This document shows, one piece after another, positions 1 through 9,086 of a stretch of 64,000 bases of DNA (position 1 is its first letter; each line of letters begins with the position of its first letter). Origin of the DNA: DATFRY01 sp035489015 (GTDB lineage Bacteria > Myxococcota_A > Polyangia > Haliangiales > Haliangiaceae); NCBI GenBank assembly GCA_035489015.1, contig DATHKR010000056.1, positions 1 to 64,000 on the forward strand, given 5' to 3'. The position numbers and the translations under genes are program-made. Under the pieces are notes generated by a model, which was given only the letters and a program-made list of their open reading frames with translations, was not told where the DNA came from and ran no database searches.

Positions 1-140
1 AACGCGGTGAACTTCGCCAGTCCCTTGGTCGCCTGCACCTTGGTGATGGCGGCCGTCAACGTCGTCTTGCCGTGGTCCACGTGACCGATCGTGCCGATGT
101 TGACGTGGGGCTTGTTCCTGACGAACTTTTCCTTGGCCAT
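1..140 (-). CDS. tuf: Translation elongation factor Tu, N-terminal part (runs off the window)
   Basis: The reverse strand encodes MAKEKFVRNKPHVNIGTIGH followed by VDHGKTTLTAAI, the invariant EF-Tu start with its G1/P-loop GHVDHGKT. EF-Tu is the GTPase that brings aminoacyl-tRNA to the ribosome. Only about 46 residues lie in the window. An AGGAGG Shine-Dalgarno sequence sits about 10 nt before the ATG. The gene follows four tRNA genes on the same strand, the thrU-tyrU-glyT-thrT-tufB order known from E. coli, so it is probably co-transcribed with them from the promoter near 674-702. Confidence 0.97.
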   Translation of the reverse strand, partial: MAKEKFVRNKPHVNIGTIGHVDHGKTTLTAAITKVQATKGLAKFTA

Positions 141-161
141 CTAAACTTTTCCTCCTGCAGC

Positions 162-236
<75 letters not shown>

Positions 237-301
237 AATGGAAAACGGCGGCGGGTACGGAGAAGGCTAAGCGTTACGACACAACCGGAGATCAGAACCA
301 G

Positions 302-374
<73 letters not shown>

Positions 375-414
375 GGTGATGCGCGAAGGACAGAGTCGGC
401 CGCGATGAACGGAG

Positions 415-498
<84 letters not shown>

Positions 499-562
499 TT
501 CGGGGTCGAATGCGGCGTTTTGAGACGCGTTTGCAAGGGTTGGAAGGCGCCAAGAGGTCGGG

Positions 563-635
563 AGCTGGCGGTGGGACTCGAACCCGCGACCTCCTGATTA
601 CAAGTCAGGTGCTCTACCGGTTGAGCTACGCCAGC
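563..635 (-). tRNA. tRNA-Thr (anticodon TGT)
   Basis: Minus-strand cloverleaf: acceptor GCTGGCG/CGCCAGC, anticodon stem CCTGA/TCAGG with loop CTTGTAA (anticodon TGT, complement at 600-602), T-loop TTCGAGT. CCA is not encoded. It is the promoter-proximal tRNA of the operon, matching thrU. Confidence 0.96.
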
Positions 636-673
636 GGAATCACAAACATCCACGTCCCCAACGGGGACGGCAG

Positions 674-702
674 TGTATACGCTCACCTAGGACCGGCGTC
701 AA
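674..702 (-). promoter_or_regulatory. Sigma70-type promoter of the tRNA-tuf operon
   Basis: On the minus strand TTGACG (complement of 697-702) is followed by exactly 17 bp and then TATACA (complement of 674-679). The predicted start is near 667, about 30 nt before the first tRNA. This is the best housekeeping-type promoter in the window and fits a highly expressed stable-RNA operon. Confidence 0.8.
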
Positions 703-870
703 CCGGGCTGCCGCGAAACAATTGTCGAATTCCGGACCCGTCGCGCGAGGGGGATCCGGCGGGTGCGCGCCGCGGGCCCATATAATAAGGAAGGGACCGG
801 TCGGGAGTGGGCGGAGAGAGCCCGGACCCACTCGAGGGCTGCTTCGGCGGCGAGGTGCTGGTCCACCAAC

Positions 871-2025
871 CTAGCGCCCGACCGGAGGCGGGGGGCCGTG
901 GACCCCGACCGCGGCGCCGGCCAGGAGCTGGCGAATCTCGGCGATGCGCCGGCGTGAGCTCTCGCTCCATGGCGTCTGCGCCGCATTGCGGTCGGCGACC
1001 TTCACGTTCATCTCGTGCGCGGCGAGCGCCTTCTCGAGATGGCCGCGCGCCAGCCCGCCGACCTCGGTCGTGTAGATCCTGGCCTCATCGCCGGTCAACG
1101 CCGGCGGAACCGGCGCGGCGCGCAGCGAGCGCCACATGTCCTGCTGCATGGCGCCGAGCTGGTAGCCGGCCGCGGTCGCCCAGAGGAGATCGCCGACCCG
1201 GATGGTGTCCTCGAAGCGGCGCTGGGCGGTCAGCACCAGCTTCGCCTTGGCCTCGATGCGCTCCTCGAGCCGCTTCTCGGGCAGCTCGAGCGCGACTGCC
1301 TCGGCCTGGCGGCGCGGCATCTCGCCCAGGTAGTAGTGCGCCATCGCGACGAACGAATCGGTGGCCGTGCTGCGCTCGCGGCGCGCGCGCTCGGCCAGGT
1401 CGATCGCGGCGCCGAGAGCCTGCTCGGCCTCGCCGTAGCGCCGACTCTCGACCAGCACGTAGCCGCGCCGCGCGTGAAGCTCGATCCGATCGGCGTCTCC
1501 CAGGTCGCGGCGCGCGCCGACCTCGTCCAGGATGCGGAGCGCGTCCGGCCAGCGCTCGAGCTCGGCCATGACCGCGCCGGCCCGGATGTGGGCGTCGAGC
1601 CCGTAGCGGGTCGCGGGGGCGCGGCGCACCACCTCGAGGTAGCGCGCGGCGGCGGCGACCAGGTCGCGCTTGCCCTCCAGCGCGAGGCCGGCGTTGAACA
1701 GCGCGGGCGGGACCAGCTGCGAGTCGGGGAACGAGGCGACGAGCTGGTCGTAGAGGGCGAGGGCCCGGGCGAAGTCGTCGGCGTCGAGCGCGGCGCTGGC
1801 CTGGTCGAACAGCTGGCGAGCGTCGTACACCGCGACCTCGGTGCCGTTCGGGCCGCGCCCGACCTCCACGCGCAGCGGCTCCACGTCGATGTCGACCACC
1901 CTTGCCGGCGCCGGCGCGGCTGGAGCGCCGCCGCGCCCGCCCGCCGCACACGCGCCCACCCACACGAGGAGGGTCGACAGAGCCAGGAGCGGGGGAAACC
2001 GGCCAGAGCGTGCATCGAGAGCCAT
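871..2025 (-). CDS. TPR-repeat lipoprotein of unknown role
   Basis: The 384-residue product has a lipoprotein signal peptide with lipobox VGAC (Cys about 26). Helical tetratricopeptide-like repeats follow from about residue 70 (FDQASAALDADDFARALALY, then segments ending in FNAGLALEGKRD and HARRGYVLVESRRYGEAEQA). The C-terminal third is Arg/Glu-rich and ends in a Pro-rich tail. TPR lipoproteins usually act as periplasmic assembly scaffolds, but nothing here names a partner. It lies just upstream of, and in the same direction as, the tRNA-tuf operon, which has its own promoter. Confidence 0.8.
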   Translation of the reverse strand: MALDARSGRFPPLLALSTLLVWVGACAAGGRGGAPAAPAPARVVDIDVEPLRVEVGRGPNGTEVAVYDARQLFDQASAALDADDFARALALYDQLVASFPDSQLVPPALFNAGLALEGKRDLVAAAARYLEVVRRAPATRYGLDAHIRAGAVMAELERWPDALRILDEVGARRDLGDADRIELHARRGYVLVESRRYGEAEQALGAAIDLAERARRERSTATDSFVAMAHYYLGEMPRRQAEAVALELPEKRLEERIEAKAKLVLTAQRRFEDTIRVGDLLWATAAGYQLGAMQQDMWRSLRAAPVPPALTGDEARIYTTEVGGLARGHLEKALAAHEMNVKVADRNAAQTPWSESSRRRIAEIRQLLAGAAVGVHGPPPPVGR

Positions 2026-2086
2026 TCCGCTGTGACGCCGCGCGAGGCTCGGCGGTTCCGCTCGACGTGCTCCGCGGCGTCGCGGC

Positions 2087-2491
2087 CTACCCGGCCAGGA
2101 CGCGGAGGAGCACTCGGCGGTCGCGCGGACCGTCGAACTCGCAGAAGAAGACCGCCTGCCAGTTGCCCAGCTGGGGGCGACCGCCCTCGACGATGAGGGT
2201 GACCGACTGGCCGATGACGCTGCCCTTGATGTGAGCGTCCGAGTTCTGGTCGGGGCGCTCGGACCCCGCCTCGCGCGGCACGAGCAGGCCGAGGTGGCGG
2301 ACCATGTCGCTCTTCACCTGCGGATCGCTGTTCTCCTGGATCGCCACGCCGGCGGTCGTATGCGGGCAAAAGACGCAAACGAGGCCGTCGGAGACTCCGC
2401 TGCGCCGAACCGCCGCCCGCACGAGCGAGGTGATGTCGATCATCTCGCTCCGCGTCGTCGTCTTGACGTCGATCGTCTCCATGGAGGGCAT
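2087..2491 (-). CDS. YjbQ/UPF0047 family protein
   Basis: The 134-residue product matches the YjbQ (UPF0047) family in length and landmarks: the FCPHTTAGVAIQEN block in the middle, DAHIKGSVIGQSVTLIVEGG, and the LGNWQAVFFCEFDGPR C-terminus. Some members have weak thiamine-phosphate synthase activity; the main cellular role is not settled. ATG 2491 is used; a second in-frame ATG at 2482 is possible. It is divergent from the ATP-grasp gene at 2678. Confidence 0.92.
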   Translation of the reverse strand: MPSMETIDVKTTTRSEMIDITSLVRAAVRRSGVSDGLVCVFCPHTTAGVAIQENSDPQVKSDMVRHLGLLVPREAGSERPDQNSDAHIKGSVIGQSVTLIVEGGRPQLGNWQAVFFCEFDGPRDRRVLLRVLAG

Positions 2492-2627
2492 GGATCGTTC
2501 TTACCACACGCTCGCGACGGCTCCGTGAGCGCGCGATGAGAGCGCGAGAGGCGCGCGAGCGCGTCGCGCGCTTCGTGGTGACGCCGTCGCGCTACCACTT
2601 TTTTCGCGATCGCTTTGTTCAGATGTG

Positions 2628-2633
2628 TATATT
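2628..2633 (+). promoter_or_regulatory. Possible -10 box for the double ATP-grasp gene
   Basis: TATATT lies in an A/T-rich island (2590-2640) that is unusual for this GC-rich DNA, about 45 nt before the ATG at 2678. No good -35 is visible at 16-18 bp. A short palindrome GGTGTCACACC (2642-2652) follows and could be an operator. Confidence 0.3.
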
Positions 2634-2677
2634 GAAAGCGCGGTGTCACACCAAGCTGGTACAGGTGAAAGCACCTT

Positions 2678-5011
2678 ATGAAGGTCGCCTTCACGTACAA
2701 CCTCCGCCGCACCGACTCCGAGGAAGAAGCGGAGTTCGATACCGCGGAGACGGTCGAAGCGATCGCTGACGCGATCGAGGCTGCTGGACACGAGGTCGAC
2801 AAGATCGAAGTGTCTGGCCCCGCCGCGCACCTCCTCGAGAGGATCGAGGCTTCGGATCCCGACATCATTTTCAACACGGCCGAGGGACGCGGCGGGAGGA
2901 TGCGCGAAGCGTTCTACCCGGCGCTCTTCGAGGAGATCGGCGTCCCGTACACAGGGTCCGACGCCTACGCGATGGCGGTGACCCTGGACAAGTGGCTGAC
3001 CAAGCTGGTCCTGCTCCGCCATGGCATCGACACCCCGCGCGGGCGTCTCATCAATGCCGACAACCTGGCGACCATCGCCGAGCAGGGTCCGGGCCTCGCG
3101 TTTCCGATCATCGTCAAGCCCAACTACGAGGGCTCGTCGAAGGGGATCGCGGGCGACTCGGTCGCAAACGATTTCAAAGAGTTGATGACTCTTCTGAAGG
3201 CCGCGGTCCGTGCGTATCCGGACGGCGTTCTCATGGAGGAGTACATCGAGGGAGTCGACGTCGCGGTCGGCTATCTGAACGGCGTCGGGCTGGACGACGG
3301 GCTGCTCGCGCCGGTCGAGTTCCTGCTCGAGCCGTCGGGCATGCACGGCTTCACCATCTACGACTACGTGAAGAAGAACGTGGAGCCGAGCGCGGTCAGG
3401 ATGCGCTGCCCGGCTTCGGTTCCGCGCGACGTGGCGGCCCGTCTGCGCGCCATCTCCAACGACGCGATCCGCGGCCTCGGGCTGAAGGACATCGCCCGGT
3501 TCGACTTCCGCGTGGCGGACGACGGCCGCATCTACCTGCTCGAGGCGAACGCGCTGCCGGCGCTCAGCCGGAACTCGTCCATCTTCGTGGCGACGGCCCA
3601 GCTGGGCCTGTCGTACGACGACACGATCGCCGCCATCCTCAACGCGGCGGCGCTGCGCGCGAACGTGGCGACGGCGCACGAGCTCGGGCTGCGCCATCGC
3701 CGGCGCGGACGTCATCGCCCGATCCGGGTCGGCTTCACGTACAACGTCAAGCGCACCCACAACGGCGACGAGCAGGCCGAGTTCGATCCGCCCGAGACGA
3801 TCATCGCCATCTCGAACGCGCTGGCCCGCCAGGGGTTCATCGTGGTGCACCTCGAGGCCACGCCGGACCTGCCCCGGGTGCTGGCCGAGGCGGACGTCGA
3901 CCTCATCTTCAACATCGCGGAGGGGGTCGAGGGCCGGAACCGCGAGGCGCAGGTGCCGGCGCTGTGCGAGCTGCTCGGCATCCCGTACACCGGCTCCGAC
4001 TCGGCGACCCTGGCGATCGCGCTCGACAAGGCACTCTGCAAGAAGGTGCTGAGCCAGCACGGCGTGCCGACCCCCAAGTTCCAGGTGATGGAGACCGGGC
4101 GCGAGCGGCTCGACCAGGACCTCAAGTTCCCGCTCATCGTGAAGCCCAACGCCGAGGGGTCGTCGAAGGGCATCGGCACCGCCAGCGTGGTGGACAGCGA
4201 GGAAGAGCTCCGGCTCAAGGTCGCGAGCATCATCGACCGCTACCGGCAGCCGGCCCTGGTCGAGGAGTACATCCACGGGCGCGAGTTCACCGTCGGGATG
4301 CTGGGCAACAAGCGCCGCCTGCGGGTGCTGCCGCCGATGGAGATCCGGTTCAAGGACGCCAACCTGCCCCGGCCGGTCTACGACTACGTCGTCAAGCAGG
4401 AGTGGGAGAAGCACGTCGAGTACGAGTGCCCTGCCCGTCTGACGGAGAGTGAGACGCGCGCCATCGAGCGGGTGGCCCGGTCGACCTTCGCGTCGCTCGA
4501 GTGCCGCGACTTTGCTCGGGTGGACCTGCGGCTGGCGCCGGACGGCAAGATCTACGTGTTCGAGGTCAACCCGCTGCCAGGGATGACCCCGGGCTACTCG
4601 GACCTGGTACTCATCTCCAAGGCCGCCGGCATGGACTACGACCAGCTCATGGCCGAGATCATGGTCGGTGGCCTCCGGCGCATGCGCGAGAAGCGGCGCC
4701 GCGAGGGTCGCGAGGAAGGCGAGGCCGAGGCTCTGGCGCTGGCCCAGGCGCAGGATCGGGCGGCGGCCAACGGCAACGCCCAGGCGGCCAACGGCAACGG
4801 CGAGAGCCGGCCCACCGAGACCGCCTCGAAGATGGAGCTGGCCGCGGAGAAGGCCGAGCGGGCGGCCGAGCGGGCCGAGCGCGCGGCCAAGCGGATGGCC
4901 AAGCTGGCCCGCAAGCGGGCGCTGCGGCGAGGGTCGCGGAGGCACGCGAGCGGGAACGGCGCGACCGGCGCGGCTGGAGCGCAGAGCGAGATTCCGCCAA
5001 CCACTCACTGA
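2678..5011 (+). CDS. Tandem D-Ala-D-Ala-ligase-like ATP-grasp protein (two full ligase units)
   Basis: The 777-residue protein has two homologous ATP-grasp units, about residues 1-335 and 349-664. Each opens with VAFTYNLRRT or VGFTYNVKRT. Each has an FN-x-AEG-x2-GR-x-RE substrate-side motif ending in PYTGSD, an ATP-binding IVKPNYEGSSKG or IVKPNAEGSSKG, and late metal ligands: LLEANALPAL in unit 1 (E289, N291) and FEVNPLPGMTPGYSD in unit 2. Both units therefore look competent. True D-Ala-D-Ala ligases are single units of about 300-370 residues with an HG-x2-GE motif, so another amino-acid or peptide ligation is more likely. The last 110 residues are a charged Ala/Glu/Arg/Lys coiled-coil tail. 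The substrate is unknown. Confidence 0.88.
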   Translation: MKVAFTYNLRRTDSEEEAEFDTAETVEAIADAIEAAGHEVDKIEVSGPAAHLLERIEASDPDIIFNTAEGRGGRMREAFYPALFEEIGVPYTGSDAYAMAVTLDKWLTKLVLLRHGIDTPRGRLINADNLATIAEQGPGLAFPIIVKPNYEGSSKGIAGDSVANDFKELMTLLKAAVRAYPDGVLMEEYIEGVDVAVGYLNGVGLDDGLLAPVEFLLEPSGMHGFTIYDYVKKNVEPSAVRMRCPASVPRDVAARLRAISNDAIRGLGLKDIARFDFRVADDGRIYLLEANALPALSRNSSIFVATAQLGLSYDDTIAAILNAAALRANVATAHELGLRHRRRGRHRPIRVGFTYNVKRTHNGDEQAEFDPPETIIAISNALARQGFIVVHLEATPDLPRVLAEADVDLIFNIAEGVEGRNREAQVPALCELLGIPYTGSDSATLAIALDKALCKKVLSQHGVPTPKFQVMETGRERLDQDLKFPLIVKPNAEGSSKGIGTASVVDSEEELRLKVASIIDRYRQPALVEEYIHGREFTVGMLGNKRRLRVLPPMEIRFKDANLPRPVYDYVVKQEWEKHVEYECPARLTESETRAIERVARSTFASLECRDFARVDLRLAPDGKIYVFEVNPLPGMTPGYSDLVLISKAAGMDYDQLMAEIMVGGLRRMREKRRREGREEGEAEALALAQAQDRAAANGNAQAANGNGESRPTETASKMELAAEKAERAAERAERAAKRMAKLARKRALRRGSRRHASGNGATGAAGAQSEIPPTTH

Positions 5012-5046
5012 CGGCTGGCCGTTCCGGCCGGTCCAGGGAGTCTGCG

Positions 5047-5430
5047 ATGCCACATGAAGACGGCGCGGAGCCGGCCAGTGACGGGTCTACACCCGATCGC
5101 CCGGCTCCGATCATCCTGCTGTACGTGAGGCCGGCATGCGAGGGCGTCACCGAGCTCGACCGTCGGGTCGGGCTGATCGCGGAGCGCTACGCGACGTGGG
5201 TCGAGCTGGTGGTGGTCCGGCCGGAGGAGCTGGCGGGGAGCCCTCTTCTGAAGAGGCCCGCGGAGCTGGAAGTTCGCCCGGCGGCTGGCGGAGGGTCGAG
5301 CTCGATCTCGCCTGCCCTGCTGCTGCTTCGCGACGGAGAGGTCGTCGGCGAGGCGATGGGGGCGCTCCTGCCCTCGCGCGAGCTCGACCACGTGGTTCGC
5401 TGCGCGGTCGAGTGGCCGGCTCCGCTCTGA
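5047..5430 (+). CDS. Small thioredoxin-fold-like protein
   Basis: The 127-residue product starts at an ATG preceded by AGGGAG. It has a thioredoxin-like beta-alpha-beta beginning (PIILLYVRPACEGVTELDRR, then VELVVVRPEEL) and a LLLLRDGEVVGEAMGALLP strand-helix like the cis-Pro end of thioredoxins. A single Cys replaces the CXXC pair, so ordinary disulfide reductase activity is unlikely. It begins 35 bp after the double ATP-grasp gene and may be co-transcribed with it. The fold call rests on pattern only. Confidence 0.6.
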   Translation: MPHEDGAEPASDGSTPDRPAPIILLYVRPACEGVTELDRRVGLIAERYATWVELVVVRPEELAGSPLLKRPAELEVRPAAGGGSSSISPALLLLRDGEVVGEAMGALLPSRELDHVVRCAVEWPAPL

Positions 5431-5504
5431 CCGCCGATCCGACGCGCCTGCTCGACGACGGGGCGGGATTCGGCTGTCGGGTGCGAACGGCGTAGACTCG
5501 GCCT

Positions 5505-7652
5505 GTGAAGGTCGGGACTCGCATCACGGCGGTCACCTCCGCGCTCGTTGCCAGCACGCTGGCCATGTACGCGTCGTACGACCTTCGCGATCGGGCGCAG
5601 GAGCGGAGGGAGCGGCTGGAGGGCGAGACCCGGGCGCAGGCGGCTGCGCTGCGGACCCAGCTCGAGCTGCAAGGCGTGGGGCGGGCGCTCGGACAGGCGG
5701 AGGAGCTGTCGCAGGAGCTGTCGGAGGCGGTGGATGGGATGCGGGTGTGGATCCTTCCGGCGGCCGCGGCGACGAGCAAGGCGGTCGAGGGTGGCGGTGA
5801 CGCGGCGGCGACGGGAGATGGGACGGCGGGGTCGGTTGGTGGCGGGGCGGCGGGAACGGGTGGCGGTGCGGCCGCGGGATCGGGTGGCGGTGCGGCCGCG
5901 GGAACGGCTCGCGGCGCGGCGACGGGAACGGCTGGCAGCGCGGCGGCGGGAACGGCTGGCGGCGCAGCGACGGGAACGGCTGGCAGCGCAGCGGCGGGGA
6001 CGGCTGGCAACGCGGCCGCGGGAACCGCTGGCAACGCGGCGACTGGTTCAGCCGGTGGCGCGACGGCGGGGGCTACTGGTGGCGCGGCGCCGGGGTCGAC
6101 GGGACGCGCGGCGCCGGGGTCAGCGGGACGCGCGGCGACTGGATCAGCGGCACGCGCGGCGACTGGATCAGCGGCACGCGCGGCGCCGGGGTCGACAGGA
6201 CGCGCGGCGCCGAGGTCGGGTCGGGGCGCGGCCGGGTCTCCGGGCGGCGTCGCGGCCGGGTCCACCGACGGCGCGGCGACCGCGCCATCGACTGGCGCGG
6301 CGTCCGGGTCAACTGACGCCGCGGCGGCCGCGTCTCCTGGCGGCGCGGCGGCCGGGTCTCCTGGCGATCCGGCGGCGGGTGGGCGCGGGGCCGGGGGGGC
6401 TGGGTCGAATGGGGTGGTGGCGGGGAGCGAGGTGGCTCGGGCGGTTCCCGCGGGGGCGATCGAGCGGCTTCGGGACCTGGTTCAGGCTCGTCCGATCTTC
6501 ATCTCGTCGGAGGACGAGGAGTGGTTTGCTTATGCTCTGCCGCTGCGCAGGGCCAGCCGGATGGCGCCGGATGGCTACGAGGTGGCTGGCTCCATCGACG
6601 TGTCGCGGTCGCTGGCGCCGCTCGACCGGGCCTGGCGGGCCGACCTGGTCCGCACGCTGCCGCTCATCGCCGTCATCGTGGCGCTGGTGGTCATCGCGGT
6701 CATGCTGTTCACCCGCAGCCTGGTGACCCGGCCGATCGAGAAGCTGCTGGCCGGGATCGACGATGTCGCTCGCGGGGACCTCTCTCGTGTGCTCCTCAGC
6801 GAGCGCGAGGACGAGATCGGGGCGCTGGCGGCCCGGTTCAACGAGATGACCTACTCGCTGCGCGAGTCGCGGGCCGAGACCGAGCGGCAGAACGCGGACA
6901 AGACCAAGCTGGAGGAGCGGCTGTTCCAGACCGAAAAGCTGGCCACCATCGGCCAGCTGGCCGCCGAGATCGCCCACGAGGTCGGGACGCCGCTCAACGT
7001 CATCGTCGGGCGCTCGCGCGCGATGGCCAAGAAGGCCGGCGACCCGGAGGCGGTCGCCAAGAACGCCGAGATCGTGGCGGAGCAGGCCTCGCGCATCACT
7101 CGCATCATCCAGCGCCTGCTCGACACGGCGCGGCGAAAAGTGGGGGCGCCCGGCGTGGGTCCGGTCGACCTCAACAAGATCGCCGCCACCACGATGGACT
7201 TCCTGGAGGGCCGGTTCGCCGCGGCCCGCGTCGCACGCACCCTGAACCGGGCGGACGCGCTGCCGCCGGTGAAGGGCGACTCGGACCAGCTGCAGCAGGT
7301 GCTGCTCAACCTGCTCATGAACGCGATCGAGGCGATGCCGCGCGGCGGGCAGGTGCGGGTCGAGACGTCGCTGGTGACCCGGCGGCGCCCCGGGCTCGAG
7401 GTCGCCCCGGAGCAGGCGGTGGTGGTGGTCGAGGTGGCCGACACCGGCGTCGGCATCCCGCCGGACCAGCGCGATCGCGTGTTCGAGCCGTTCTACACCA
7501 CCAAGGAGGGGCGCGGCGGCACCGGGCTCGGGCTGTCGGTGTCGCACGGGATCATCAAGGAGCACGACGGCTGGATGGAGGTCGAGGACGCGCACGGGGG
7601 GACCGGCAGCGTCTTCCGGGTGTGCCTCCCCGCCGCGGGCGAAACCGGGTAG
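5505..7652 (+). CDS. Membrane sensor histidine kinase with a long Ala/Gly/Thr repeat region
   Basis: The GTG start gives 715 residues. TM1 is about residues 6-23 and TM2 about 384-404. Between them lies the periplasmic part, with an 8-residue repeat from about 108 to 290. A HAMP domain (RPIEKLLAGIDDVARGDLSR) follows, then HisKA with H491 in IAHEVGTPLN and a HATPase_c with N-box NLLMNAIEAM, ADTGVGIP and GTGLGLSVSHG. The gene ends 11 bp before the NtrC-type regulator at 7664, its likely partner. The upstream repeat is the odd part; the kinase core is ordinary and intact. Confidence 0.93.
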   Translation: MKVGTRITAVTSALVASTLAMYASYDLRDRAQERRERLEGETRAQAAALRTQLELQGVGRALGQAEELSQELSEAVDGMRVWILPAAAATSKAVEGGGDAAATGDGTAGSVGGGAAGTGGGAAAGSGGGAAAGTARGAATGTAGSAAAGTAGGAATGTAGSAAAGTAGNAAAGTAGNAATGSAGGATAGATGGAAPGSTGRAAPGSAGRAATGSAARAATGSAARAAPGSTGRAAPRSGRGAAGSPGGVAAGSTDGAATAPSTGAASGSTDAAAAASPGGAAAGSPGDPAAGGRGAGGAGSNGVVAGSEVARAVPAGAIERLRDLVQARPIFISSEDEEWFAYALPLRRASRMAPDGYEVAGSIDVSRSLAPLDRAWRADLVRTLPLIAVIVALVVIAVMLFTRSLVTRPIEKLLAGIDDVARGDLSRVLLSEREDEIGALAARFNEMTYSLRESRAETERQNADKTKLEERLFQTEKLATIGQLAAEIAHEVGTPLNVIVGRSRAMAKKAGDPEAVAKNAEIVAEQASRITRIIQRLLDTARRKVGAPGVGPVDLNKIAATTMDFLEGRFAAARVARTLNRADALPPVKGDSDQLQQVLLNLLMNAIEAMPRGGQVRVETSLVTRRRPGLEVAPEQAVVVVEVADTGVGIPPDQRDRVFEPFYTTKEGRGGTGLGLSVSHGIIKEHDGWMEVEDAHGGTGSVFRVCLPAAGETG
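5826..6374. repeat. 24-bp-period in-frame minisatellite coding for 8-residue repeats
   Basis: About 20 imperfect copies of a 24-bp unit encode an 8-residue pattern such as GTAGSAAA, GTAGGAAT, GTAGNAAA, GSTGRAAP and GSAARAAT. Period and frame are kept throughout. Neighbouring copies are nearly identical in DNA, while the ends have drifted. The segment lies in the periplasmic part of the histidine kinase encoded at 5505-7652. Confidence 0.85.
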
Positions 7653-7663
7653 GTTGGGACGAC

Positions 7664-9064
7664 ATGAAGTCGGCCAAGTCGCGCAGCGGCCCGCGCCTGC
7701 TGGTGGTCGAGGACGATGACGCCATGCGCGACCTCCTGGTCGAGGAGCTGAGCGAGGCCGGGTTCCAGGTGATCGGGGCGCGCGGCGGGCGCGACGGCAT
7801 CGACCACGTGCGGCGCGAGCGGATCGACCTGGTCATCACCGATCTCCGCATGCCGGACCTGGATGGCTTCGACCTCATCCGCGACGTCAAGGCGACCCCT
7901 CACTCGCCGCATATCGTGATGATCACGGCGTTCGGCTCGATCGAAACCGCGATCAAGGCGGTCAAGCTGGGCGCGTACGACTACATCACCAAGCCGTTCG
8001 AGATGGAGGAGCTGGTCCTGGTCGCCGACAAGGCGCTCGAGGAGCGGAGCCTGCGCCGCCAGGTGGCGCGGCTCCAGCGCGAGGTCGAGGGCAAGTACCG
8101 GCTCGGCAACATCGTGGCGCGCAGCCAGGCGATGCAGGAGATCCTGACCCTGGTCTCGCGGGTGGCGGTGTCGAACGTGTCGGTGCTGGTGACCGGCGAG
8201 AGCGGCACCGGCAAGGAGCTGATCGCGCGGGCCATCCACTACAGCTCGGAGCGCGCGGGCGGGCCGTTCGTCCCGGTCAACCTGGCCGCGGTGCCCGGCA
8301 ACCTCATCGAGAGCGAGCTGTTCGGCCACAAGAAGGGCGCGTTCACCGACGCGCGGCAGGACCGGATCGGCCTGTTCGAGGAGGCGAGCGGCGGGACCAT
8401 CTTCCTGGACGAGATCGGCGAGCTCGCCCTCGAGCTCCAGGCCAAGCTGCTGCGCGTGCTGCAGGAGCAGGAGATCCGGCCGCTCGGCGCGACCCGGACC
8501 CAGACCGTGGACGTCCGGGTGGTGGCCGCGACCAACCGCGATCTCGACGAGATGCTGCAGGAGGGCCGGTTCCGCGAGGACCTCTACTACCGCCTCAACG
8601 TCATCGAGATCGCGCTGCCGCCGCTGCGTCAGCGGCCCGACGACATCGTGCCGCTGGCCGAGCACATCCTGACCCAGGCCGCCGCCCGGCCGGGGGCGCC
8701 GCCGCGCCAGGTCGGGCTCAGCCCGGCGGCGCAGCGCGCCCTGCTCGCCTATCACTGGCCCGGCAACGTGCGCGAGCTCAGCAACGTGCTGGAGCGAGGG
8801 CTGGCGCTGTGTCAGACCGGCGAGATCCAGGTCGAGGACCTCCCCAACCAGGTGCGGGTGCAGCGCGAGAGCGAGTTCCTGGCCGCGGCGGTGGCGCGGC
8901 GGATGAGCCTGGCCGACCTGGAGCGCGAGTACATCCGCCTGGTCCTGGCCGACGAGGGCGGCAACAAGACGCGCGCGGCCGGGCGCCTGGGGCTCGACCG
9001 GAAGACGCTGTACCGGAAGCTCGAGGAGTACGCCAAGGAAGGCGAAGGGGGCGAGGCGAGCTGA
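7664..9064 (+). CDS. NtrC-family response regulator (REC-AAA+-HTH) with GAFTDA loop
   Basis: The ATG at 7664 gives 466 residues. The receiver domain carries its phosphorylation Asp in LVITDLRMP. The AAA+ domain has Walker A GESGTGKE, Walker B FLDEIGEL and an R-finger region. A Fis-type HTH (NKTRAAGRLGLDRKTLYRKL) ends the protein. The sigma54-contact loop reads GAFTDA where the classical motif is GAFTGA. It directly follows the kinase gene at 5505. The open frame extends far upstream inside the kinase gene, but family alignment supports this start. Confidence 0.93.
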   Translation: MKSAKSRSGPRLLVVEDDDAMRDLLVEELSEAGFQVIGARGGRDGIDHVRRERIDLVITDLRMPDLDGFDLIRDVKATPHSPHIVMITAFGSIETAIKAVKLGAYDYITKPFEMEELVLVADKALEERSLRRQVARLQREVEGKYRLGNIVARSQAMQEILTLVSRVAVSNVSVLVTGESGTGKELIARAIHYSSERAGGPFVPVNLAAVPGNLIESELFGHKKGAFTDARQDRIGLFEEASGGTIFLDEIGELALELQAKLLRVLQEQEIRPLGATRTQTVDVRVVAATNRDLDEMLQEGRFREDLYYRLNVIEIALPPLRQRPDDIVPLAEHILTQAAARPGAPPRQVGLSPAAQRALLAYHWPGNVRELSNVLERGLALCQTGEIQVEDLPNQVRVQRESEFLAAAVARRMSLADLEREYIRLVLADEGGNKTRAAGRLGLDRKTLYRKLEEYAKEGEGGEAS

Positions 9065-9086
9065 TCGGCGGGCGCCCCCTCGCGCC

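Noticed and set aside
780..789. TATAATAAGG on the plus strand as a promoter
   Set aside because: No plus-strand gene follows and no -35 lies at the right distance.
2501..5053. Minus-strand ORF of 850 codons opposite the ATP-grasp gene
   Set aside because: Antisense of a gene with strong family motifs; its own translation is low-complexity and motif-free.
5147..6265. Minus-strand Pro/Ala-rich ORF of 372 codons opposite the kinase repeat
   Set aside because: It is the antisense reading of a GC-rich 24-bp repeat, which stays open in several frames; the plus frame continues into an intact kinase.
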